A stretch of 64,000 bases of DNA, taken from contig NC_021191.1 in the NCBI RefSeq assembly GCF_000389965.1, positions 807,501 through 871,500 on the forward strand. Reading direction: 5' to 3'. Positions 28,834-35,815 of this stretch are shown piece after piece. The position numbers were made by a program, and so were the translations under genes. The notes under the pieces were generated by a model, which ran no database searches, was not told the origin of the DNA, and worked only from the letters and a program-made list of their open reading frames with translations. Position 1 is the stretch's first letter; each line of letters begins with the position of its first letter. The stretch comes from Actinoplanes sp. N902-109 (GTDB lineage Bacteria; Actinomycetota; Actinomycetes; Mycobacteriales; Micromonosporaceae).

Positions 28834-28881
28834 CAAGGGCGGCCGGGTTGTGGCCGTCGCTTGCGACGCGGAGCGCCCTTG
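28834..28881. other. Three-way-junction-like structured element
   Basis: An outer stem CAAGGGC/GCCCTTG (28834-28840 with 28875-28881) encloses two hairpins: GGCC/GGCC (28841-28844 with 28852-28855) and GTCGC-TT-GCGAC (28856-28867). Three nested perfect pairings in 48 bp suggest a structured origin or a small RNA. Confidence 0.5.
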
Positions 28882-29149
28882 AGCTGGGAGGGCGGCCCGG
28901 ACACACTTGCGCCGCCGCCCCCGCCGCTCGACGACCGTAACCCGCCCTGGGGCCATGCTCGGGCAGCTCGTCCGCGTCGCTCGGGCCGTGCCGGTCGGCG
29001 GCCGGCCAAATGCCCTCACCCACCAACACCTCCCACTCCCCGCCTCGTCTCGTCGTCGCAGCGGCCCGCCTCGGCTTTCCACGCCAGCCGACGGGCTGCT
29101 TGCGTTGCACCCTTGCCGCGTCCGTAGACTCGCCTACGGCTGGCAACCC

Positions 29150-29377
29150 ATGCAGCTCATCGGCCGCATCGAAATCCTCGCGCACCACGCCGGGATCGAT
29201 CTGCCGAGAACCTACGAGCTGCTGCGGTATCTGTTCCTGTGGGAACAACACCGCGAACCCATCCCACAGCCCTACGCCGTGCTCATCGAGTACGCGCTAC
29301 GGCACCCCTACGCGCTGCTGAGTGAGCGCACCGCAGCACCGCAGAGCCCAGCGGAGCACCCCTGTGTCTCTCGCTGA
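29150..29377 (+). CDS. Small protein overlapping the start of rep
   Basis: A 75-residue product, MQLIGRIEILAHHAGIDLP..., with regular amphipathic helices (Y-E-L-L-R-Y-L-F-L-W-E-Q-H) and a C-terminal tail that overlaps the proposed rep start by 14 bp. Codon composition from 29150 looks like real coding sequence, unlike the stretch upstream in the same frame. No clear ribosome-binding site. Family unknown; a replication accessory role is a guess from position. Confidence 0.45.
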   Translation: MQLIGRIEILAHHAGIDLPRTYELLRYLFLWEQHREPIPQPYAVLIEYALRHPYALLSERTAAPQSPAEHPCVSR

Positions 29378-31067
29378 TCTCAGCCTGGCGACCTCGGCCC
29401 GATCCCACCTCCTACCGGGATCGGTCCGGGGCACCGGCCATGGCATCACCTCGCACGACACACCTTCCGGCTCCCGGGCACTGCCCAGCTATGCGGCCGC
29501 AGGGCAAGCCCTCAGCCGCGCCACCACCCCGGACTACTTCGGCTGGCTCGAACACGTGCGCCCGGCAGCAGGCTGCACCCGCCCGATCCGGCTGTCCGGC
29601 ACCCTGAACACCATCGAGCACGGCACCGGCCGCCTGCTCAACAGCATCCACACCGACACGATGCCCGACGCGGTCATCTACAGGGCATGCGGCAACCGCC
29701 GCCAATCGGGGTGCCCCTCCTGCGCGGCCACCTACCAAGCCGACGCCTTCCAACTCCTGCGAGCCGGAATCGATGGCGGCAAGGGGATCCCGGCCACCGT
29801 CGCCACACACCCGGCCGTGTTCGCCACCTTCACCGCACCCTCGTTCGGCGCCGTGCACACCCGCCACGTCAAACACCACACCTGCACCGACCGGCGCCGC
29901 TGCGACTGCCGCCCGCAACCCTGCCACGCCCGCCGCAGAACCGGCCTCTGCACCCACGGCAACGCCGCTGTCTGCTGGACCCGCCACGACACCGGCGACC
30001 CCCAGCTCGGCCAGCCGCTGTGCCTCGACTGCTACGACTACCACCACCACGTCGTCTGGAACCTGTTCACCGGCAAACTCTGGCACCGCACCAAACAGAA
30101 CGCCGAACGGTTCCTCGCACGGCTCTGCCAACAACGCGGCATTGAACGTGTCCCCGTCACCTCGCCTACCACTGGCCGTGTCCGCATGGTCGCCCCGGTC
30201 CGGCTCTCCCACGGCAAAGCCGCCGAGATGCAACGCCGTGGCGCCGTTCACTTCCACGCACTGATCCGCCTCGACGGCATCGACCCCGACGACCACACCG
30301 CAATCGTGCCCCCACCGACCGGCATCACCGTCGACGACCTCACCGACGCCATCCGGCACGCCGCCACGGTCACCCAGGAGCACAGCCCTGCCCATCCCGA
30401 CCGGCCTGACGGCTGGCCCATCGTCTGGGGCGACCCCGACAGGGGCCTCGACATCCGGCCCCTCGCCCTGTCCGGAAACGGCGAGATCACCGATGACCAG
30501 GCCGCGGCTTACCTCGCCAAGTACGCCACCAAATCCACCGAAGCGACCGGCTACCAGTCCACCCGGATCAACTCCGACAGCGACGAACCGATCAACCCTG
30601 ACGGCGGCCACATCGCCCGTCTCGTCGCCGCCTGCTGGCGACTCGGCCGACCCATCCACACCCCGGTTCAGTGTCAACCCAGCCTTGACACCCCACCAGC
30701 CGGCCACCCGGAAACCGTTACCTACCAACGGCTTCGCCGCTGGGCACACATGCTCGGCTTCGGCGGACACTTCCTCACCAAAGCCCGCCGCTACTCCACC
30801 ACCTTCGCCACCCTGCGCACCGCCCGCGCCGACTACCGCCGCACCACCCACCCCGACCACACCCCAACCCCACTCGACACCACCGACGGACAAGCCGTCA
30901 CCGTCGGCGCCCTCACCTTCGCCGGAGTCGGCTGGCACACCACCGGAGACGCCCTCCTCGCCAACACCGCCGCCGCCCTCGCCCGCCAACGACACCGCAC
31001 CGGCCGCGAAGAACTCGCCCACGAAACCGGCACCGACCTCTCCGCCGCTCTGTCACACGCGGCGTAA
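29364..31067 (+). CDS. RepSA-like replication initiator
   Basis: The protein of about 567 residues has the actinomycete plasmid/AICE initiator signature: R-A-C-G-N-R-R-x-S-x-C-P-S-C-A near the N-terminus (zinc ribbon), GGKGIPATVATHPAVFATFTAPSFG, and V-H-F-H-A-L, an HUH-like metal motif expected of rolling-circle initiators, with Y-L-A-K-Y-A-T-K downstream. A GTG at 29364 preceded by CGGAG is preferred; a GTG at 29322 would extend it by 14 residues into the upstream gene. It would nick the element origin after excision. Confidence 0.9.
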   Translation: MSLADLSLATSARSHLLPGSVRGTGHGITSHDTPSGSRALPSYAAAGQALSRATTPDYFGWLEHVRPAAGCTRPIRLSGTLNTIEHGTGRLLNSIHTDTMPDAVIYRACGNRRQSGCPSCAATYQADAFQLLRAGIDGGKGIPATVATHPAVFATFTAPSFGAVHTRHVKHHTCTDRRRCDCRPQPCHARRRTGLCTHGNAAVCWTRHDTGDPQLGQPLCLDCYDYHHHVVWNLFTGKLWHRTKQNAERFLARLCQQRGIERVPVTSPTTGRVRMVAPVRLSHGKAAEMQRRGAVHFHALIRLDGIDPDDHTAIVPPPTGITVDDLTDAIRHAATVTQEHSPAHPDRPDGWPIVWGDPDRGLDIRPLALSGNGEITDDQAAAYLAKYATKSTEATGYQSTRINSDSDEPINPDGGHIARLVAACWRLGRPIHTPVQCQPSLDTPPAGHPETVTYQRLRRWAHMLGFGGHFLTKARRYSTTFATLRTARADYRRTTHPDHTPTPLDTTDGQAVTVGALTFAGVGWHTTGDALLANTAAALARQRHRTGREELAHETGTDLSAALSHAA

Positions 31068-31179
31068 TACCCCCGTCTTTTGCGGGTCAACCTCAGATAC
31101 GACGATCGCCCATCATGCGGCTCGATCCGTTTTCCTGTCGCTTCCACCGAAGGAGAACTCGATCGTCATCCCGGCCGAT

Positions 31180-31374
31180 ATGCTCACCGTTGAGCAAACC
31201 GCCCAGCGTCTCGGGACGAGCTCCCGTTTCGTCCGGCGCCTGGTTTCGGAACGCCGAATTCGGTTTTACCGCGTAGGAAAGTATGTCCGATTCCATCCCG
31301 ACGATGTTTCGGCATACATTCAAGATGGCTGTGTCGAGCCCATCCAATCCATTCTGACCTACACGAAGGGATAG
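31180..31374 (+). CDS. xis: Excisionase (AlpA/HTH_17 type)
   Basis: A 64-residue DNA-binding protein with the helix-turn-helix pattern TVEQTAQRLGTSSRFVRRLV, then I-R-F-Y-R-V-G-K-Y-V-R-F and DVSAYI, typical of Xis proteins paired with tyrosine integrases. The ATG at 31180 is the first ordinary start, but the strong AAGGAG (31150-31155) is 24 nt away; it is ideally placed (6 nt) for an ATC codon at 31162 in the same frame. The integrase gene follows 6 bp after the stop. Confidence 0.88.
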   Translation: MLTVEQTAQRLGTSSRFVRRLVSERRIRFYRVGKYVRFHPDDVSAYIQDGCVEPIQSILTYTKG

Positions 31375-31380
31375 CGGCTC

Positions 31381-32544
31381 ATGTCAAGCAAACGTCGTTT
31401 TGGTCGCATCCGGAAGCTTCCATCAGGCCGCTATCAGGCACGCTATCTCGGTCCTGACGGACAAGACCACCCAGCACCCGTGATCTTCCAGGGCAAGCGG
31501 GACGCTGAACGGTTCCTTAGCCTCGTCGAGGCGAACATAGCCGAGGGTCGATGGATTGTTTCCGCTGCAGGCCGAACGACCGTTGCCGAGTGGTCAGAGC
31601 AGTGGTTCTCGGCAGCTGGCCGGACCCTCAAACCGAAGACACGCAACACATACCGGTCGCTTCTGGACCGGTTGATATTGCCTCACCTCGGCACAACTTC
31701 GCTCGCGAATCTCAAGCCAATGGCAGTAAGCGAATGGATTGGCGAACTCGCCGATACCAAAAGTGCGTCCCAGGTCCGGCAGGCATACCGACTCTTGTCA
31801 CAGGTGATGATGTCCGCTGTCGACAACGACATGATCCCCGTCTCGCCATGTCGACGGGTAAAACTGCCACGTCTTCCTGAATCAGACCCGCATATTCTCA
31901 CCGTGGGCGAGGTGAGCCGTTTAGCCGAAGGCTGCGAGCTAGCCGACCGCGTACTCGTCCTCTTGCTGGCCTATGCCGGGCTGAGAATCGGCGAGGCACT
32001 GCCACTGCGCCGCCAACACATCGATGTCGCTGATGGGAAGGTATTCATCGTTAACGCCGTCACAGAGCTGCCAGGCGGACCCATCATTGGCACTCCGAAA
32101 GACCACCAGAGAAGAGAGCTTACCGTCCCCGCATTTGTGGTCAGACTCGTTGTCCAGCTCCTCGCCACCCTGCCCGACGACCTGGACGCCTTCATCTTCC
32201 CCGGGCGGCAGAAGCACACCGCCCACCGGCAGCAGAGCTACCACGGCTTTCGGCGTCGGTTCATCCAAGCCGTTGCGGCAGCCGGACTCAGCGATGTCAC
32301 CCCGCACGACCTCCGAGCAACCCACGCCTCTTGGGTGGCCGACTCGCACGGCGTCATGGTCGCCGCGCATCGGCTCGGCCACGCCAACGCAAGCGTCACT
32401 ACTAGGCACTACGCCCGCGCCGTCGACGGTCGTGACGCCGACGTCGCCAAACACCTGGACAAACTCGGGGACCCCAGCGATCGGGCACGTCACGGGCACG
32501 TAAGCCGCGTGATGCGTCGGCTTGATCACCGATCATGCCTGTGA
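31381..32544 (+). CDS. int: Tyrosine-type site-specific integrase
   Basis: The 387-residue protein has an N-terminal arm-binding domain (AP2-like, about 5-55), a SAM-like core-binding domain (about 65-150) and a C-terminal catalytic domain with the tetrad: A-G-L-R-I-G-E (Arg), H-D-L-R-A-T-H (His-x-x-Arg), L-G-H and the nucleophile Tyr in T-R-H-Y-A-R. It acts at the 48-bp att sequence in tRNA-Arg. The stop codon lies one base before the right att repeat, and the last codons overlap a CGGGCACG pair (32482-32500). Confidence 0.95.
   Translation: MSSKRRFGRIRKLPSGRYQARYLGPDGQDHPAPVIFQGKRDAERFLSLVEANIAEGRWIVSAAGRTTVAEWSEQWFSAAGRTLKPKTRNTYRSLLDRLILPHLGTTSLANLKPMAVSEWIGELADTKSASQVRQAYRLLSQVMMSAVDNDMIPVSPCRRVKLPRLPESDPHILTVGEVSRLAEGCELADRVLVLLLAYAGLRIGEALPLRRQHIDVADGKVFIVNAVTELPGGPIIGTPKDHQRRELTVPAFVVRLVVQLLATLPDDLDAFIFPGRQKHTAHRQQSYHGFRRRFIQAVAAAGLSDVTPHDLRATHASWVADSHGVMVAAHRLGHANASVTTRHYARAVDGRDADVAKHLDKLGDPSDRARHGHVSRVMRRLDHRSCL
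32482..32500 (+). repeat. Paired CGGGCACG motif, right copy, inside the 3' end of int
   Basis: CGGGCACG-TCA-CGGGCACG, same spacing as the two left-end pairs, 46 bp from the right att repeat and within the integrase coding sequence. Confidence 0.6.
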
Positions 32545-32545
32545 C

Positions 32546-32593
32546 CTGGTGCCCCCGGCAGGAATCGAACCTGCGACACACGGTTTAGGAAAC
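32546..32593. repeat. Right attachment repeat, within the tRNA-Arg gene
   Basis: 48-bp copy identical to 26847-26894, here continuing into the 5' half of the tRNA so that the gene is intact. Confidence 0.93.
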
Positions 32594-32622
32594 CGTTGCT
32601 CTATCCCCTGAGCTACGAGGGC
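32547..32622 (-). tRNA. tRNA-Arg (anticodon CCT)
   Basis: A complete 76-nt cloverleaf on the minus strand: acceptor GCCCTCG with CGGGGGC, D-arm GCTC...GAGC, anticodon stem ACGGT/ACCGT with loop TTCCTAA (anticodon CCT at 32589-32587), T-arm GCAGG-TTCGAAT-CCTGC, and an encoded CCA end. It reads AGG codons. Its 3' half is the attachment site of the integrated element. Confidence 0.97.
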
Positions 32623-32740
32623 TTGCGGCCCTTATGTTACCTACCAGGAGACAGGCGCGGGCGCCCGGGCGGAGGTATGTCCTGGGGCTACCTTGTCCCT
32701 GAGCGCGGATTACTGTGAACAACGTCGATGGCGCAGACCA

Positions 32741-32848
32741 ATGGCTCGAGGTGGGCAGTATGCCGACGCAGTGGCCGAAATGGCCGACGACATGATGCCG
32801 ACGGGGGATCAGCAGCGACCTCCCGCACCGGCTTGCCGTTGTGAGTGA
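32741..32848 (+). CDS. Short reading frame overlapping the toxin gene start
   Basis: A 35-codon frame (MARGGQYADAVAEMADDM...) whose stop overlaps the GTG of the next gene by 8 nt. ESX-type toxin loci often carry a small helper gene at this position, and this could be a truncated remnant of one. Too short to judge by itself. Confidence 0.25.
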   Translation: MARGGQYADAVAEMADDMMPTGDQQRPPAPACRCE

Positions 32849-34052
32849 CAACCCGCTCGTCGCCCCATCGCACAGCTCAACGACCTGGTACACCGGGCTG
32901 GGCCTGGTTGAGGACGCCGCTCAGATCAGTGCCGGCATCCGGGATGAAAGCTGGGTGGACGGCACGCTGGGCGGTGTCGGCGCCAGTCTTGACGCGCTGG
33001 GCACGGTTGTCGATCCGTTGGGGTCGCTGGTCGCCTGGGGTGTCAGCTGGTTGATGGAGCACGTGCGGCCCCTTCAGGAAGCCCTGGACTGGTTGGCGGG
33101 CAACCCCGACGAGGTGGCCGCGCACGCTGCTACGTGGCGCAATGTCGCCGCTGCCGCAAGCGAAGCCCAGCAGCGGTACGCCGACGAGGTCCGGTCACAA
33201 ACGGCCGCATGGTCCGGGGCATCCGGCGATGCGTACCGGGCTCATGCCGGTCGACAGTGCGACATCATCGGCGGAATTGCCAAGGCGGCGGAGGGCATCT
33301 CCTTCGCTGTCGAGGGCGCCGGCTTGCTGGTTGGGCTGGTGCGCGGCTTGGTACGGGACCTTGTCGCGCAGTTCGTCGCCACGCTTGCTGCGCGTCTCCC
33401 CCAATGGCTCGCCGAGGAAGGACTGACGCTGGGTCTTGCCTCGCCGGTCGTGGTCGGTCAGGTAGCCGCCCTGGTGGCTGAGTGGGCCGACCGGATCCAA
33501 CACTCCGTTCGAGCACTCCTTACCAGCCTGCGCCGGCTGAGCAGCAAACTGACCGACCTGACCGAAGTCCTGGAGGGCCTTGAGCAAGCGCTCCGGAAAC
33601 TCAGCCACTCCGAACCTGCCGCAACACCCGGCCATGGCTCCGACGTGACCTTCTTCAGCAAGAGTCCGGTGCGGAGCAATCAAGACGTCCTGGACAACGG
33701 GCCGGGCACGCCCATGACACTGGAGAACGTGCACGAAGTCGCGGGTCGGATGGGTATCGACCTCCGCGATGTCGACGTGGTCGTCATCAGCGATCCGGAG
33801 GAGATCCGCTATCTCGACCACATGGATGCCGGCGCCTACACACCTTCGGAGCTCAACGGGAGACAGATCCGCCTGGGACCCGCGAGCTTCGCAGACGACG
33901 AAACGTTAGCGGCTACCATCGCTCACGAGCACGTACACGTTCAGCAGCAACTGAGTGGCGAGCATCTGCAACGCCCGCTCAGGGAGCTGGAGGACGAGGC
34001 ATACGACAGCGAGATCCCCGCTCTGGAACGGTATAGGAACCACTCGCCATGA
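32841..34052 (+). CDS. WXG-type polymorphic toxin with putative HExxH metallopeptidase C-terminus
   Basis: The 403-residue protein has an N-terminal helical region of the WXG100/ESX-substrate kind (about 70-180, with W-S-G-A-S-G-D-A-Y-R), a hydrophobic stretch around 150-215, a helical linker, and a C-terminal domain with IAHEHVHVQQ (HEHVH at 362-366) and a downstream acidic segment E-L-E-D-E-A that could supply the third zinc ligand. This layout suggests a type VII-exported toxin with a metallopeptidase warhead. Start is GTG at 32841. The following small gene overlaps by ATGA. Toxic activity is inferred, not shown. Confidence 0.7.
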   Translation: MSDNPLVAPSHSSTTWYTGLGLVEDAAQISAGIRDESWVDGTLGGVGASLDALGTVVDPLGSLVAWGVSWLMEHVRPLQEALDWLAGNPDEVAAHAATWRNVAAAASEAQQRYADEVRSQTAAWSGASGDAYRAHAGRQCDIIGGIAKAAEGISFAVEGAGLLVGLVRGLVRDLVAQFVATLAARLPQWLAEEGLTLGLASPVVVGQVAALVAEWADRIQHSVRALLTSLRRLSSKLTDLTEVLEGLEQALRKLSHSEPAATPGHGSDVTFFSKSPVRSNQDVLDNGPGTPMTLENVHEVAGRMGIDLRDVDVVVISDPEEIRYLDHMDAGAYTPSELNGRQIRLGPASFADDETLAATIAHEHVHVQQQLSGEHLQRPLRELEDEAYDSEIPALERYRNHSP

Positions 34053-34309
34053 CTGCTGTGCAATTCCGGGTGAACGAGGTCTTCGACATCGCTGCCAGGG
34101 GCGGACTTGTCGTGGTCGGATCCACCCACAACGGTGAATTCGTTGGCCTGCCACGCCTTCGCGACGAAGACAGTGGCCAGCCGGTGCGTGTCCTCGGCGT
34201 CGACCATCCCACACCGCGCACCCGCCGTACCGGCGAGACGATCCTGATCGTCGATCGTGCCGATGCCGCATACACGCAGCCCGGTCGGTTATGGACCGCG
34301 CAGGACTGA
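34049..34309 (+). CDS. Small EF-Tu-domain-II-like beta-barrel protein, candidate immunity protein
   Basis: The 86-residue protein reads F-R-V-N-E-V-F-D-I-A-A-R-G-G-L-V-V-V-G, then a strand with P-V-R-V-L-G-V-D, T-G-E-T-I-L-I-V-D and a closing Q-P-G-R-L-W. The order resembles domain II of translational GTPases (EF-Tu), as a standalone barrel. Its ATG overlaps the toxin stop (ATGA), the usual place for the cognate immunity gene. Either it neutralises the toxin or it mimics a translation-factor surface. Both are inferences. Confidence 0.65.
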   Translation: MTAVQFRVNEVFDIAARGGLVVVGSTHNGEFVGLPRLRDEDSGQPVRVLGVDHPTPRTRRTGETILIVDRADAAYTQPGRLWTAQD

Positions 34310-34423
34310 CTGAGGCCGGCGGCATCGATCGGAGTTTGGGCGCAGGCACAGTGTGACGTGGCGCTGGCGGAGGGTCGCTGTCCCGAAGACTGCGCACGCC
34401 TGTCACCGGGAAGGGCGGGTGCG

Positions 34424-35086
34424 TCAGTCGCGGCCTTGCCAGGTGGTTATGCAGGCTTCGTTGCCTTCGGGGTCGGCCAGGACCCAGAAGGCGGGGGCCC
34501 GTTCGGCGGAGAGCAGGCGGCCTCCGGCGGCGAGCGCTGCGGAGAGTCGGGCGGGGGCCGCGTCGTGGGGGACGCAGATGTCGAAGTGGATGCGGTTGCG
34601 TTGCGGGCGGGGCTTGTCCATGGGCTGGAACCAGACGGCTGGGCCCTGGCCCGCCGGGTCGACGAGGGCGCCGGCGTCGTCGATGTAGCCGAGCACCGCT
34701 TTCCAGAAGGGCCGGATCGCCGGGATGTCAAGGGCGTCGATGCCGATCTCCACCGTTTGGACCGCGTGCGGGGTGACGGCACGGCCGGGGAGGCTCGCTG
34801 AGATGCGCTTGGCCAGTTCGGTGTCGCGGGCGGTCACTGTTGCCTGGGTCAGCGATTGCAGCGTCAACACCACCCGGTCGTACCGCAGATCGAGACGGAG
34901 GTGGTCGTCGGCGTAGGAGCCGCATGCGGTGATCGCCCGGGCCGCGAGGTCGGCGGCTTCGGTCAGCGATCGCACCGGGAATGCCGTGCGCAGAGTGCCC
35001 AGCAGGTAACGCCAGCCGAGGTCGCCGACTGCGGAGGAAGCTGCGCCGCGGCTCAGCGGACGGTCCGCGTCTTCTGTCGGGTTCAT
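34424..35086 (-). CDS. Pterin-4a-carbinolamine dehydratase-like / VOC (glyoxalase) fusion
   Basis: The 220-residue protein has an N-terminal region (about 20-105) matching the alpha-beta fold of pterin carbinolamine dehydratases, with A-F-P-V-R-S-L-T-E-A and H-L-R-L-D-L-R-Y-D-R-V-V-L-T-L. A single glyoxalase-like VOC half follows (about 112-218, I-G-I-D-A-L-D-I... W-F-Q-P-M... I-H-F-D-I... F-W-V-L-A-D-P-E-G-N-E). Such fusions occur in actinomycetes with unknown substrates. The start at 35086 is chosen from the onset of domain sequence. Confidence 0.82.
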   Translation of the reverse strand: MNPTEDADRPLSRGAASSAVGDLGWRYLLGTLRTAFPVRSLTEAADLAARAITACGSYADDHLRLDLRYDRVVLTLQSLTQATVTARDTELAKRISASLPGRAVTPHAVQTVEIGIDALDIPAIRPFWKAVLGYIDDAGALVDPAGQGPAVWFQPMDKPRPQRNRIHFDICVPHDAAPARLSAALAAGGRLLSAERAPAFWVLADPEGNEACITTWQGRD

Positions 35087-35125
35087 GCCGACATTCTGCC
35101 GGCGCCCACCGACAAGAATGGTCGC

Positions 35126-35752
35126 ATGATCTTCTCGAGCGGGCAGCGCATCGTGTTCATCGGCGACAGCATCACCGACTGCGGTCGCCGCGGCGCGCAC
35201 AAACCTTATGGGGACGGCTATGTCGACCTGGTCCGCAGTTTTGTCACGGCTCGCCGGCCCGAGGTCAAACTGTCGTGGCTCAATCGGGGCGTCGGCGGGG
35301 ACACCGTGCGGGATCTGGCTGCCCGGTGGGATGCCGATGCGATCGGCACGGCGCCGGACTGGCTCTCCGTCATGATCGGGATCAATGACGTCTGGCACGC
35401 TTTCGGCAGCAAGCCGCGTCGTGCGGTGCCCATTGACGAGTACGCGACCACATTGCGCGCCCTGCTGCGGCGTGCCGTCGATGCGACGGGGTGCCGGTTG
35501 ATCGTGGCGGAGCCGTACATCATCGAGCCGGACCGTGCGGAGCCGCAGCGGGCGCTGAGTGACCGCTATTGTCTGGCCGCCCGCGAGATCGCGGCGGAGT
35601 TCCAAGCTGTGGGTGTACGAACGCAGGATGCCTTCGACGACGTTCTGCGCTCGACCGTTCCGGCGGATTGGGCCGACGATCGCATCCACCCGCACCGGCC
35701 CGGCCACGCGGTCATCGCGCAGGCCTTCCTGACAGCCATCGGGGTGGGGTGA
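35126..35752 (+). CDS. SGNH/GDSL hydrolase family protein
   Basis: The 208-residue protein carries the four SGNH blocks: FIGDSIT with the nucleophile Ser15, G-V-G-G-D-T (Gly), G-I-N-D-V (Asn) and DRIHPH with the catalytic Asp and His. No signal peptide is evident, so it is probably cytoplasmic, acting as an esterase or deacetylase on a small substrate. It is divergent from the fusion gene with a 39-bp gap and starts at ATG 35126. Confidence 0.92.
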   Translation: MIFSSGQRIVFIGDSITDCGRRGAHKPYGDGYVDLVRSFVTARRPEVKLSWLNRGVGGDTVRDLAARWDADAIGTAPDWLSVMIGINDVWHAFGSKPRRAVPIDEYATTLRALLRRAVDATGCRLIVAEPYIIEPDRAEPQRALSDRYCLAAREIAAEFQAVGVRTQDAFDDVLRSTVPADWADDRIHPHRPGHAVIAQAFLTAIGVG

Positions 35753-35815
35753 CCTTTCGGCGGATCTCCGCGATTACCGGCTCGCCATCGCAAAGCGGGC
35801 AAATAACCTCCGGCC

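Larger units (their letters stand above)
28416..29149. other. Non-coding, structured region upstream of rep
   Basis: About 730 bp without a convincing gene. Open frames here are antisense shadows with atypical composition. It contains a perfect 9-bp hairpin (28773-28793) and a nested stem structure (28834-28881). Its position upstream of a rolling-circle-type initiator makes it a candidate replication-origin region. Confidence 0.5.
26847..32593. mobile_element. Integrated RepSA/Xis/Int element in tRNA-Arg(CCT), without a visible transfer gene
   Basis: Identical 48-bp direct repeats at 26847-26894 and 32546-32593 bound a 5.7-kb segment. It contains a RepSA-like initiator, an AlpA-type excisionase and a tyrosine integrase in tandem, the core set of actinomycete integrative and conjugative elements (AICEs). 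The right repeat is the 3' half of an intact tRNA-Arg gene. No FtsK/TraB-like translocase, kor-type repressor or Nudix gene is present, so it is either a decayed AICE or a minimal element mobilised by another one. Several non-core genes are small and of unknown function. Confidence 0.88.

Noticed and set aside
28687..29127. Open frames on both strands upstream of rep
   Set aside because: Arg/Pro/Gly-rich translations without structure; the region is better explained by hairpins.
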